Assembly (NCBI GenBank): GCA_020849475.1
Contig: JADLGE010000031.1
Coordinates: 20,732 to 84,731, forward strand
DNA length: 64,000 nt
From: Gammaproteobacteria bacterium
Lineage (GTDB): Bacteria > Pseudomonadota > Gammaproteobacteria > Ga0077536
Direction of reading: 5' to 3'
The notes under the pieces were generated by a model. It had not been told where the DNA came from. It did no database searches and saw nothing but the letters and a program-made list of their open reading frames with translations. This document shows, piece by piece, positions 1 to 8,293 of this stretch (position 1 is the first letter of the stretch; each line of letters starts with the position of its first letter). A program made the position numbers and the translations under genes.

Positions 1-1242
1 TCCAATCGCGCGGCGCGGCGTGTTGATCACGCGCAGCAATGCGTTGTTGTCACTCGGGTTGGCCAGCAGGCGCAGGTAGCACACGCAGTCCTTGATCTCG
101 GTGAAATCAAAAAATGACCGTCCGCCCGACACCACGTAGGGAATGGCGCGCTCGCGAAACGCATGCTCGAACAGGCGTGCCTGGAAATTGCTGCGCAAGA
201 GCACGGCGAAATCGCCATAGCGCAGCGAGTGGACCAGGCGGCGATGCAGAATGTCGTTGGCCAGCCATTCCACTTCGTCGTGTTCGCTGGCACGGCTGAT
301 CACGCGAATCTTGTCGCCGAAGCCGTGATCGCACCACAGGGTCTTGGGATAGATGTGCGGATTATTGGCGATGAGACTGTTGGCGGCCTTGAGAATGATG
401 CCGCTGCAGCGATAGTTCTGTTCGAGCTTGACGACCTTGAGCGCGGGGAAATCGTTGGCGAGCTGCACCATGTTTTCCGGTCGCGCGCCTCGCCAGGCGT
501 AAATGGACTGGTCGTCGTCACCCACCACCGTCAGGCGCTCGTGCCCACCGGCCAGCAGGCGCACGAGCTCGTACTGGGAGAGATTGGTGTCCTGGTATTC
601 GTCGACCAGCAGGTAGTCGATACGCTCGCGCCAGCGCGTCAGCACTTCCTCATCGCGGCGCAGGAGTTCGACGGGCGCGATGATCAAATCGTCGAAATCG
701 ACGGCATTGAAGGCGCGCAGCGCTTCACAATAAGGACCGTAGCAGCGCAGGGCGAGCTTCTGGGCCGGGGTGAAGTCGGTGTTCAGCACTTTGTCCGGCG
801 GGATCAGCGCGTACTTCCAGCCCGAGATCTGGTTCTGGATTTCGTAGACGGAAATATCGCTGCCCGGTTGATCACGGCGCATGAGGTCGGCCAGCAGGTT
901 GGCGCAATCGCCGGAATCGAGAATGGAAAAGCCCGGTCGATAGCCGAGCGCCGCGCACTCCGCACGCATGATGCGCAGGCCCAGCGTATGGAACGTTGAA
1001 ATCCATGGCCCCTTGGCCTTACGCGGCAACAGGCTGCTGACGCGTTCGCGCATTTCACGCGCGGCCTTGTTGGTGAAGGTGATGGCCGAGATGCGTTCCG
1101 GCGGCACCTCGCGCTGCTTGATGAGGTATTCAATCTTGTGCGCGATGACGCGGGTCTTGCCGCTGCCAGCGCCGGCCAACACCAGCAAGGGGCCGTCAAT
1201 ATGGCGCACGGCCTCACGTTGTCTCTGATTGAGCTTGTTCAA
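1..1242 (-). CDS. rep: ATP-dependent DNA helicase Rep (5' part, runs off the window)
   Basis: Superfamily 1A 3'-5' DNA helicase that acts at stalled replication forks. The frame is open from position 1242 to the window edge, 414 codons of a family usually near 670. Visible motifs in order are Walker A AGAGSGKT (about residues 23-30), motif Ia TFTNKAA, motif II LLVDEYQDTN, motif III VVGDDDQSIYAWRGA and motif IV EQNYR. The pattern of residues follows E. coli Rep more closely than UvrD (for example ISTFHTLGLRIM and SGGRSFF). A stop codon (1258-1260) lies six codons upstream and there is no ATG before Walker A, so the TTG at 1240-1242 is the most likely start. The C-terminal domains lie outside the window. 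Confidence 0.93.
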   Translation of the reverse strand, partial: MNKLNQRQREAVRHIDGPLLVLAGAGSGKTRVIAHKIEYLIKQREVPPERISAITFTNKAAREMRERVSSLLPRKAKGPWISTFHTLGLRIMRAECAALGYRPGFSILDSGDCANLLADLMRRDQPGSDISVYEIQNQISGWKYALIPPDKVLNTDFTPAQKLALRCYGPYCEALRAFNAVDFDDLIIAPVELLRRDEEVLTRWRERIDYLLVDEYQDTNLSQYELVRLLAGGHERLTVVGDDDQSIYAWRGARPENMVQLANDFPALKVVKLEQNYRCSGIILKAANSLIANNPHIYPKTLWCDHGFGDKIRVISRASEHDEVEWLANDILHRRLVHSLRYGDFAVLLRSNFQARLFEHAFRERAIPYVVSGGRSFFDFTEIKDCVCYLRLLANPSDNNALLRVINTPRRAIG

Positions 1243-1357
1243 GCTTGAGCTTTCTAATTAGCGCGCCGGGCGGGGAGCGCGCGGGCCGAGCTGAATTTTA
1301 AGTCAATGCGTGCGCCTGCGCACCGGCTTGACTTTGCCGTGGGTCTTCAGAGTTCAT

Positions 1358-1690
1358 TCACTCGACTTTGACTTGATGGTGCGCCGCTGCGTCGAGCACC
1401 AGGTGGGCGCGGTAGTGCCGGTCGAAATAGCGTTGGAATTCATCGCCGCGTGAGCGGGCGTGGGCAGGGTCGCGCCGTTTGCGTTCGAGTGGGGCGACAT
1501 CGCGCGCTGGCGGGGGTGGCGCCGCCGGGGTGTCGGCATGGGTGGCCTCGAAGTCCATCATGAGCGGCATGCCTGCGCCGTCCATGTGCATGGCCGCGCC
1601 GAGCTCGGGACTGCCGCTGTACGACCAGGCCGCCTGTGCGAGACCCATTCCAAATGCGGCGCCAATGACGAACAAGCTGTGATGAGCCAT
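1358..1690 (-). CDS. small secreted protein of unknown function
   Basis: A 110-residue protein whose first 20 residues (MAHHSLFVIGAAFGMGLAQA) look like a signal peptide. The middle is rich in Met, Pro and Ala (PLMMDFEATHADTPAAPPPP) and the end is basic and His-rich. An AGGAG ribosome site lies 8 bases before the ATG. I recognise no domain. The Met/His content could suit a periplasmic metal-handling role, but that is a guess. It stands alone between rep and the divergent retropepsin-like gene. Confidence 0.6.
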   Translation of the reverse strand: MAHHSLFVIGAAFGMGLAQAAWSYSGSPELGAAMHMDGAGMPLMMDFEATHADTPAAPPPPARDVAPLERKRRDPAHARSRGDEFQRYFDRHYRAHLVLDAAAHHQVKVE

Positions 1691-1799
1691 GAGCGGTACT
1701 CCTGGGTGCGTTGCCGGAGGCTAGGCGCGCGGGAGTGAATCATTACTGAACCTTGCGGGCGAGCGATGCATCGCGACGGCCCATGGAACACGCTTACAA

Positions 1800-2357
1800 T
1801 TGCCCGCATGTGCCGTTACACGAAGACCATCGCGCGTGGCGCAGCCTGAGTCGCGCAAAAAGCTGCTGCTCGGCGCCGTGCTGTGCCTGGCGCTGGGTGC
1901 GGCCGGCGGATTCGTCGGCGGCCAACAGCGTGCCAACCGTAACACCTTGCCGGCGGTGGTGCCGGTCACCATCGGTGAATCGGGCCAGGTCTTCAATGCG
2001 CGGCTCGATACTGGCGCGGTGGTGTCGTCCATCAATGCCCACGAGCTCAAGGTGCTGGACAGCGATGGTCCGCCCTCGGGCCGTGACACCGGCAAAATGA
2101 TCAGCTTCGTGCTGGTCAATGATCGGGGCGAGCGTCACCCGCTGGTGGCGAAAATTGCGCAGGTGCGCGGCATACGCAGCGCCGATTGCCGCGAAGTGCG
2201 CTATCACGTTTATCTCACCGTCAAGTTCCGCGGCCACAGTTACCGCGTGCTGACCAACCTCAATGACCGCAGTAACGCCGGCGACATGCTCTTGCTCGGC
2301 CGCAACTGGTTGCGTAACGGATTTGCCGTTGCCGCGGTCGGAGCGCCCGAAATATGA
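1800..2357 (+). CDS. membrane-anchored retropepsin-like / putative ATP-dependent zinc protease family protein
   Basis: A 185-residue protein with an N-terminal hydrophobic anchor (about residues 21-41) followed by a periplasmic domain with the aspartyl-protease-like LDTGAVVSSI motif and, near the end, LLLGRNWL. These features match the family named putative ATP-dependent zinc protease (PF05618), which despite the name resembles retroviral-type aspartic proteases; activity is unproven. The longest frame starts with TTG at 1800; a GTG at about 1839 just before the anchor is an alternative. Its stop overlaps the start of the TraB-like gene by four bases, so the two are probably translationally coupled. 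Confidence 0.75.
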   Translation: MPACAVTRRPSRVAQPESRKKLLLGAVLCLALGAAGGFVGGQQRANRNTLPAVVPVTIGESGQVFNARLDTGAVVSSINAHELKVLDSDGPPSGRDTGKMISFVLVNDRGERHPLVAKIAQVRGIRSADCREVRYHVYLTVKFRGHSYRVLTNLNDRSNAGDMLLLGRNWLRNGFAVAAVGAPEI

Positions 2358-3550
2358 GTTCACAGGACGCGGCCCAGCCGCATGTCGATATAAAGCTCGG
2401 CGCGTGCCATGTGCGCGTGCTCGGCACCGCCCATGTGTCGCGCGCCAGCGCCGAGGCGGTGGCGCGTGAAATCGAGAGCGGCGATTACGATGAAGTCGCC
2501 ATCGAGCTATGCGTCAATCGCCATCGCGGCATGGTCGACCCCGACACCCTCGAGCGCATGGACTTGTTCGAAGTGATACGCAGCGGCAAGGTGCCGATGA
2601 TTACCGCCATGCTGGCAATGTCGGCATTCCAGCAGCGTATCGCCGAGCAGTTCGGTATCGAGCCCGGCGCCGAGATGCGCGCCGCCATCGAAGGCGCGCG
2701 CAGCCGGGATCTCAAGCTGCATCTCATCGACCGCGATATCGGCACCACGTTGCGCCGCATTTATCGCAACGTACCGTGGTACAAGCGCATGTATCTGTTC
2801 TCCGGGCTGTTCGCCAGCATCATCGTCGATGACGAGATTCCGGAAGAGGAAATCGAGGCGCTCAAGGAAGGGGATCTACTGGAAAGCACCTTCGCGCAGT
2901 TTGCCGATAATGCTCATCAAATCTATCAACCCCTGATCGACGAGCGCGATCAGTATATGGCTGCGCATCTGCTGGATATTGCCGACAGTGGCGCCCGACG
3001 CGTGCTGGCGGTGGTCGGCGCCGGTCATCTGAAAGGCATTCAGCGCTATCTCGAAGCGGGCATCGCCGAGCGCGCCGCGCGGCTGCGTGAACTCGATACC
3101 GTGCCGACCGGCGCCAGTTGGGTGAAACATATTCCGACCCTCCTGGTGTTGTTGTTCGTGGCCGGCTTCGTGGTGGGCTTCATGCGCAGCCCGGCGCTGG
3201 GCTGGTCGCTGGTCATGCAATGGATCTTCATCACCGGTGGACTCGCGGCGCTCGGCACGCTGGTGGCGGGTGGCCATGTGCTGACCATCCTGAGTGCCTT
3301 CCTGGGAGCGCCGCTCACCACGCTGCATCCCGCCATCGGTATCGGCATGGTGACCGCGCCGGTCGAGGCGTGGATACGCAAGCCCACGGTGGCGGACTTC
3401 AGGAAGCTGCGCAAGGACACCACTTCGCTGTCAGGCTGGCGGCACAATCGTGTGGCGCGCACCTTCCTGGTGTTCTTCCTGAGTTCGCTGGGCGCTGCCA
3501 GCGGCACCTACATCGCCGGCTTCCGCATCATTCACCAGGTGTTTCATTGA
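2354..3550 (+). CDS. TraB/PrgY family membrane protein
   Basis: A 398-residue protein of the TraB/PrgY/GumN superfamily. The N-terminal half carries the family signatures VLGTAHVS (about residues 22-29) and GAGHLKGI; the last 150 residues contain several predicted membrane segments (starting around IPTLLVLLFVAGFVVGF and SLVMQWIFITGGLAAL). Known members include the enterococcal pheromone-shutdown protein PrgY and many bacterial and archaeal proteins of unclear role; a metalloprotease-like activity has been suggested for the superfamily. The start overlaps the upstream retropepsin-like gene (ATGA), and its 3' end overlaps the convergent ABC permease gene by 23 bases. Confidence 0.88.
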   Translation: MSSQDAAQPHVDIKLGACHVRVLGTAHVSRASAEAVAREIESGDYDEVAIELCVNRHRGMVDPDTLERMDLFEVIRSGKVPMITAMLAMSAFQQRIAEQFGIEPGAEMRAAIEGARSRDLKLHLIDRDIGTTLRRIYRNVPWYKRMYLFSGLFASIIVDDEIPEEEIEALKEGDLLESTFAQFADNAHQIYQPLIDERDQYMAAHLLDIADSGARRVLAVVGAGHLKGIQRYLEAGIAERAARLRELDTVPTGASWVKHIPTLLVLLFVAGFVVGFMRSPALGWSLVMQWIFITGGLAALGTLVAGGHVLTILSAFLGAPLTTLHPAIGIGMVTAPVEAWIRKPTVADFRKLRKDTTSLSGWRHNRVARTFLVFFLSSLGAASGTYIAGFRIIHQVFH

Positions 3551-4856
3551 GCCCTGCCTCAAGGCGCCGATAGGCGCGCAAGGCGAGGAACAGCACCACG
3601 GCGCAGTGCACGCTCAGGATGACGATGGCCGTCAGCGGCGCGCTGAAGAATGGCGGCCAGAATGCCGGCACGAAAGATGACAATCCGATCTGCGGCAGCA
3701 GCGCCGGCAGCAAGCCGTCGAGGATGCCGATGTAGATGATGGCTGTCCCTTCCGGTGTGCCGCGACGCTGGGTCATGCCGAAATAACTCAACAGCATGAG
3801 ATCGCGCAGCATCATGAGCGCGCCGGCCAGCGCCACCGGGCCTAGGTTGTCGAGGCGCTGATTGGTGAGTTCGGGGGCGGCGCCGAGCGCGGCCGTCAGC
3901 ACGCCCATGATCAGCGCGAAGGCCGCCGACACCGACCACAGCGGCAACTCTTCCAGGGCGCGGCGGTAGTGTATTGCGGCGACGGCGCGTTCGGCGCGGC
4001 GCATCTGAATGAAGTCGCTCGGATAGCTGAAGCCGGCGATATAGCTCTGCACGATGGCGGTGACGCACAGCGTCGCGCACAGGCAGCGCAGCAGGGGCAG
4101 CGACGGTTCGGGCGCGACGCCTGAAAAGCCGGTGATGAACACTCCCGCAAAAACGCAGAACGCCAGCCACGCATCGGGTCGGGTCGCGATCTTGAGCTCC
4201 ATGCTCATCGCACGCGTCGCCCCCAGCACCGCCCAGGCGGCGAACAAGGTGGCCGCCACCGCGGCGAACGGCAGTCGTTTGAGCGGCGTTTCGAACCACA
4301 GCAGCGTGGCCTTAGGGTCGATGAGATTCATGACGTTCGGCAGCAGGAACACCAGCAGTCCGACCACCAGCAGGTTGGCGAAGCGCGACTGCAGCCCTTC
4401 GCCGCGATGCAGACCGACCAGCGCACCGATCAGCGACAGGGCGTGGGTCAGCACGGCCACCGCCAACACCAGCACGGTCACCTCCACACCATGGCGCAGA
4501 TCCGCGCCGCCGCTGCCGACGAACACCAGCAGGCAGCACAGACCGGCGTACCACGACATGGCTGTCGCACCGAGCAGCTTGCCCCAGGTCATGCGCCACG
4601 GCGACAGCGCGCACATGCGCTGAATGTCCCAGGTGCGTGAGCGCGCTTCTTCCAACACGCTGTTGGCGGCCTGGCGCGAACCCCACACCATGGTCGTCAC
4701 CAGGAAGCCGGTCATGGCGAGCTTGTTGACGCCGATGCCGGTCGGGTCGGTGGCGTGCACCAGCGCGGCCGCCGCGAACACCAGCGCAGGGATCAGCAGC
4801 AGTTTGTGCAGCGACACTTCCAGCCACAGGTTGCGCTCGAGTTCGGGATTCATCAT
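3528..4856 (-). CDS. ABC-2 type transporter permease
   Basis: A 442-residue polytopic membrane protein with about ten hydrophobic segments (for example LLLIPALVFAAAALVHA, LLVVGLLVFLLP, AAVAATLFAAWAVLGA, AIVILSVHCAVVLFLAL). It lacks a clear match to a named subfamily, but it overlaps the preceding ATP-binding-protein gene by four bases and has the cytoplasmic N-terminal start typical of ABC-2 permeases (EEARSRTWDIQRMCALSPW resembles the coupling region). Together the two genes make a complete exporter half or homodimeric exporter. The substrate cannot be deduced. Confidence 0.82.
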   Translation of the reverse strand: MMNPELERNLWLEVSLHKLLLIPALVFAAAALVHATDPTGIGVNKLAMTGFLVTTMVWGSRQAANSVLEEARSRTWDIQRMCALSPWRMTWGKLLGATAMSWYAGLCCLLVFVGSGGADLRHGVEVTVLVLAVAVLTHALSLIGALVGLHRGEGLQSRFANLLVVGLLVFLLPNVMNLIDPKATLLWFETPLKRLPFAAVAATLFAAWAVLGATRAMSMELKIATRPDAWLAFCVFAGVFITGFSGVAPEPSLPLLRCLCATLCVTAIVQSYIAGFSYPSDFIQMRRAERAVAAIHYRRALEELPLWSVSAAFALIMGVLTAALGAAPELTNQRLDNLGPVALAGALMMLRDLMLLSYFGMTQRRGTPEGTAIIYIGILDGLLPALLPQIGLSSFVPAFWPPFFSAPLTAIVILSVHCAVVLFLALRAYRRLEAGLNETPGE

Positions 4857-5773
4857 CGAGCCTGACCGCGTGTGATCGAATTGATGTAAGACTGCTGGAG
4901 ATCCTCGGCGACCGCCGCGAAATGGCTGACCCGCAAACCGGTCGTCAATAAAGCGTGCAGCAACGCCGCGCGCTGTTGTTCGTCACCCTTGAACGTGAAG
5001 CGCACGGTGTCGCCGTCCACCGCGAGCTCGGTGACGAGCGCCTCTCGTGCGAGCGCCGCGCCCAGGCTCGCGGCGCCGTCGAGGCTGCGAACCTCCATGT
5101 GCGTGGTGGTCTCGAGCGATTGCGCCAGCGCGCGATGCTCGACCAGTTGCCCGCCGCGCAGGATCAGCATGTGGGTGGAATAGGCTTCGAGTTCGGCCAG
5201 GATGTGCGACGACACCAGCAGCGTCATGCCACGTCGCCGCAGGGTCAGAAACAATTCCCCCAGCGCATAGCGTGCTTCGGGATCGAGACCGGACGCGGGT
5301 TCGTCGAGCAGCACCACGGTCGGGCCATGGATGATGGCCTGCGCGATGGCGACCCGCTGGCGCAGGCCGCGCGATAATTCTCCGGTGCGCTGATCGAGGC
5401 GCTCGTGGATGCCGAGTTCCGCGGCGGTATCGGCCACCGTGGCCGCCAGAGCGTCGGCAGCGAGGCCATTGGCGGCGCCCACGTAGCGCAGGCACTGACG
5501 CACCGTAAGCTTGTCGTACAAGCCGAAAAAGTCCGACAGGTAGCCGACATGACGATGGCTGCGGCGCGGCTCCTCGATGACGTCGATGTCGTTGACGCGG
5601 ATGGAGCCGCTGAGCGGCCGCTCCATGCCGGCCAGGCAGCGTAAGAGCGTGGTCTTACCGGCGCCGTTGGGGCCGACCAATGCGGTGATGGTGCCGCGTG
5701 CAATGTCGAAGCTGACGTCGGCGAGCGCGCGCAGGCCGGGGTATTCATAGCTCAAGCCGCGAACTTCGATCAT
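4853..5773 (-). CDS. ABC transporter ATP-binding protein
   Basis: A 306-residue ATPase with all core motifs: Walker A GPNGAGKTTL (about residues 34-43), a Q-loop region VGYLSDFFGLYDKL, signature LSRGLRQRV, Walker B VVLLDEPASGLD and the switch His in VSSHILAELE. The C-terminal 90 residues resemble the extension of CcmA/NatA-type exporters of the ABC-2 class. It is the first gene of a two-gene operon with the permease immediately downstream (four-base overlap). The 168-base gap upstream separates it from a divergent gene and must hold both promoters. Confidence 0.93.
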   Translation of the reverse strand: MIEVRGLSYEYPGLRALADVSFDIARGTITALVGPNGAGKTTLLRCLAGMERPLSGSIRVNDIDVIEEPRRSHRHVGYLSDFFGLYDKLTVRQCLRYVGAANGLAADALAATVADTAAELGIHERLDQRTGELSRGLRQRVAIAQAIIHGPTVVLLDEPASGLDPEARYALGELFLTLRRRGMTLLVSSHILAELEAYSTHMLILRGGQLVEHRALAQSLETTTHMEVRSLDGAASLGAALAREALVTELAVDGDTVRFTFKGDEQQRAALLHALLTTGLRVSHFAAVAEDLQQSYINSITRGQAR

Positions 5774-5941
5774 GGCGCGCTCATTTGCCGGTGTGCCGGT
5801 ATTGTCGTGTGCCGAACACGGTTAAGATCGCCTCAACCTTCGTGGCAGTCCGCAAATGAGGCGGATTCCAAAGTGAGCGTCGCTCCGACATGTTCCGCAT
5901 TGTGCCCAATTGTGGTGCTGAAGTAATCAAGAGGTTCGCAG

Positions 5942-6355
5942 GTGATTCACAACCCGACTACACGCCGCGGCCATGCGCGGCTCATCATGACCACCCTTCT
6001 GCTCGGCGCCGTGCATAGCGCACTGGCCGATACTTCGGGCGCCACCGCCTGCGATGTACATGCCGCCGCGATGGTTGCGGAAATGCGCGCAAGCGCCACG
6101 ACACCGATGAGCGAACAGGAAATTGCACTGGTGCGCGAGACCGCGAGAAAATCCTGCATCGCGCAACACGGTGGCACGCCGACACCGGCCGGCATGGCGA
6201 CGCCCGCGCCGGCAGCCAGTGCCAGCGTAGCGCCGGCTCCCGCAGCCAAAGCGAAATCCGACAATTCGTTCTTCGGCACATTGGGCGCCATCTTCAGTGG
6301 CCCGACCGACCGCAAGCCCGGCAATCAACGCTTGCTCGAACGTTCCCAGCATTGA
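5942..6355 (+). CDS. secreted protein of unknown function
   Basis: A 137-residue protein beginning at a GTG codon preceded by AGAGG. Residues 1-29 form a signal peptide ending in ALA. The mature part has two cysteines (ATACDV and RKSCIA), then a Pro/Ala-rich linker (about residues 80-104) and a short tail containing FFGTLGAIF. No family recognised. It is followed directly, with its 3' end just ahead, by the nrtS-like gene. Confidence 0.6.
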   Translation: MIHNPTTRRGHARLIMTTLLLGAVHSALADTSGATACDVHAAAMVAEMRASATTPMSEQEIALVRETARKSCIAQHGGTPTPAGMATPAPAASASVAPAPAAKAKSDNSFFGTLGAIFSGPTDRKPGNQRLLERSQH

Positions 6356-6378
6356 GAGGCGCGCCGGTCACGATATTC

Positions 6379-6618
6379 ATGAGTGGAGCAGCTCAGCGGC
6401 CGTCATGGGCGAGCATCGCTTTCGCTCCGGTCACGGTGCGCCGCTCGTTGCGCGTGGCAGCCGTGGTCGGCAGCATCCTGGTCGCGATCAATTACGGCGA
6501 CCGCATCTTCGCCGGCACGCTGGTATTGCGCGACCTGGCCAAGATTGGCCTGACCTACTGTGTGCCCTACTGCGTTGCGACCTATGCGGCGGTCAGCGCG
6601 CTGCTCAACGGAAAATAA
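6379..6618 (+). CDS. nrtS: putative nitrate/nitrite transporter NrtS
   Basis: A 79-residue protein with two predicted membrane helices. The stretch RSLRVAAVVGSILVAINYGD followed by LAKIGLTYCVPYCVATYAAV matches what I recall of NrtS, a very small membrane protein described in marine bacteria as part of nitrate/nitrite uptake. I start it at the ATG at 6379; a TTG start at 6352 would overlap the previous stop and add nine residues. It is not next to recognisable nitrate reductase genes here, although a nitroreductase-family gene follows 36 bases later. Confidence 0.7.
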   Translation: MSGAAQRPSWASIAFAPVTVRRSLRVAAVVGSILVAINYGDRIFAGTLVLRDLAKIGLTYCVPYCVATYAAVSALLNGK

Positions 6619-6654
6619 CCGGCGACGTACGCCGTCGCCCAGTCAGGAGTTCCC

Positions 6655-7212
6655 ATGTCCGCCATTCTCGATGTGTTGAGCAAACGTTGGAGCCCGCGCG
6701 CGTTCGCGCCGCGCGCGGTTGAAGCCGACAAGTTGCAGACCTTGTTCGAAGCCGCGCGCTGGGCGCCGTCGTGTTACAACGACCAGCCTTGGCATTTTGT
6801 CGTCACGCAGCGTGGCATCGACGCCAGCCATGAGTCGCTGTTGGCTTGTCTCATGGCCGCCAACCAGGCGTGGGCGTCCACCGCGCCGGTGCTGGTTTTG
6901 AATTGTGTACGCAAGAATTTCTCGCATAACGGCAAGCCGAACCGCTGGGCTTTCTACGACCTCGGCCTTGCGGTCGGCAATCTGCTGAGCGAAGCGACTC
7001 ACCAAGGGTTGTTCGTGCACCAGATGGCGGGCTTCGATGCCGAGCTTGCGCATCGTGCGCTGTCGCTGCCCGCTGACCATGAGGCGGTCGCGGTCATGGC
7101 GCTTGGTTATCTCGGCGACCCGGCGACGCTGCCCGCGGGCGTGGAAGAGAAATCCGCCGCACAACGCGAGCGCAAGGCCGTCAGCGAAATTGCACACCAG
7201 GGACAATGGTGA
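6655..7212 (+). CDS. nitroreductase family protein
   Basis: A 185-residue FMN-dependent oxidoreductase of the nitroreductase fold. The N-terminal KRWSPRAF segment and the PSCYNDQPWHFVV segment contribute to FMN binding in this family, and ALGYLGDP near the C-terminus is the usual closing motif. Such enzymes reduce nitro compounds, quinones or flavins with NAD(P)H; the substrate is not predictable. The ATG at 6655 has a CAGGAG ribosome site eight bases upstream. Confidence 0.88.
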   Translation: MSAILDVLSKRWSPRAFAPRAVEADKLQTLFEAARWAPSCYNDQPWHFVVTQRGIDASHESLLACLMAANQAWASTAPVLVLNCVRKNFSHNGKPNRWAFYDLGLAVGNLLSEATHQGLFVHQMAGFDAELAHRALSLPADHEAVAVMALGYLGDPATLPAGVEEKSAAQRERKAVSEIAHQGQW

Positions 7213-7266
7213 CGCGATCGCGCACTGGCGCCGCGTCTTGCTATCGTCATTTCCGGAGTCTGCACC

Positions 7267-7605
7267 ATGCCCGTCTATGAATACCTGTGCGAGGAAAACG
7301 GACAGGTCGTGACCGTGCGTCACAGCATGCAGGTCGTGATTCGCAATTGGGGCGAGTTGTGTTTTGCCGCCCAGGTGCCGCTCGGCGACACGGATTTCGA
7401 AGCGCCAGTGCGCAAGAAGCTGGGCGTGCAGGGCATATCCATCCCGGTCGGCAATTCAACGCTGAAGAACCAAGGGTTCACCAAGCTGGTCAAGCGCGAC
7501 AAGGGTGTATACGAAAACGTCACCGCCACTGGCTCGGAAAAGCGTTACATGAAGGCCGGCGACGCGAGCTCAATGCCCCATCTGCACAAGAAGATTGGCG
7601 ACTGA
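7267..7605 (+). CDS. FmdB-like protein with degenerate zinc ribbon
   Basis: A 112-residue protein starting MPVYEYLCEENGQVVTVRHSM, which strongly resembles the N-terminus of FmdB-family zinc-ribbon proteins. Those have two CxxC knuckles; here only one cysteine of each knuckle is visible (Cys8 and Cys32), so zinc binding is doubtful. The remainder is basic and unlike the usual Ser/Gly-rich tail. Function unknown. It converges on the unknown gene at 7622. Confidence 0.6.
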   Translation: MPVYEYLCEENGQVVTVRHSMQVVIRNWGELCFAAQVPLGDTDFEAPVRKKLGVQGISIPVGNSTLKNQGFTKLVKRDKGVYENVTATGSEKRYMKAGDASSMPHLHKKIGD

Positions 7606-7626
7606 AACAGGGCTGTATCTTTCAGT
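7601..7626. terminator. hairpin between convergent genes
   Basis: Seven-base arms ACTGAAA (7601-7607) and TTTCAGT (7620-7626) are separated by 12 bases and span both stop codons of the two convergent genes. There is no strong T-run, so a role as bidirectional terminator is only suggested by position. Confidence 0.3.
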
Positions 7627-8278
7627 TCAGCGCTTTATCGATGCAGCGAATCTTGTCGTTCTGCGACAGCCGATAGAAACGCCGCAGCTCGTTGATGAAC
7701 ATCGGCTGCTGGTGCTGGGCCGGATAACGACGATTCAGTCCGCGACAATACTTGGCGGCATAGTGATTGGCGGCGCGGTAGCGCTGCCCACTTGCGCAAT
7801 GAGCATCGGCCGCAAAGCTCACCGCTGAGAAGAAGCGTTCGTGGAACTCTTCGCTGCCATCGATTACTCCCTGCTGGCGTAGCAGCAGGGTGGCGGTCAC
7901 GAATTTGTCGACCTCCGCCTGCAATTCCATTTCGAGCTGGGTCACCTGCCGCGCGTGCACAGCGTTCCAGATGAGATAGTGGAAGTGGCTGACGCCTTCG
8001 AGTGCAATCAGGAAATCATTGAGATTGCCATCGTCGAGACGCGTGTAAGGGTCGCTCGCCGAGAGGCTGTCGAGAATCTGCGCATCGATATAAAGACTGA
8101 TGTCGAGCGCATCCTCGCCTTCCCGGACCAGCAAGCGTTCGCTGTTGTCATGCGCGTGCTGACGCTCCTCCAAAGCCTCAGCCAGGCGCACATCCGTCAC
8201 CAGATAGTCGGCGACGCGCTGTTCTATCGGCGCTTCGTAAAGACAGGACAGATGTTCTTGCAGCGTTGCCAGCAGCAT
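7622..8278 (-). CDS. conserved-looking protein of unknown function
   Basis: A 218-residue, apparently cytosolic and largely helical protein (for example MLLATLQEHLSCLYEAPIEQRVADYL; many Leu/Glu/Arg residues, no signal peptide or membrane segment). I recognise no domain. The sequence ALEGVSHFHYLIWNA and the Cys/His-containing stretch around residues 155-180 might be used to search for relatives. It starts 15 bases after the stop of the gene at 8294-8917, so the two are very likely one operon. Confidence 0.7.
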   Translation of the reverse strand: MLLATLQEHLSCLYEAPIEQRVADYLVTDVRLAEALEERQHAHDNSERLLVREGEDALDISLYIDAQILDSLSASDPYTRLDDGNLNDFLIALEGVSHFHYLIWNAVHARQVTQLEMELQAEVDKFVTATLLLRQQGVIDGSEEFHERFFSAVSFAADAHCASGQRYRAANHYAAKYCRGLNRRYPAQHQQPMFINELRRFYRLSQNDKIRCIDKALN

Positions 8279-8293
8279 CGGTCTGGCGCCGCG

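Noticed and set aside
163..999. 278-codon plus-strand frame at the left end
   Set aside because: Antisense to rep, whose helicase motifs are unmistakable.
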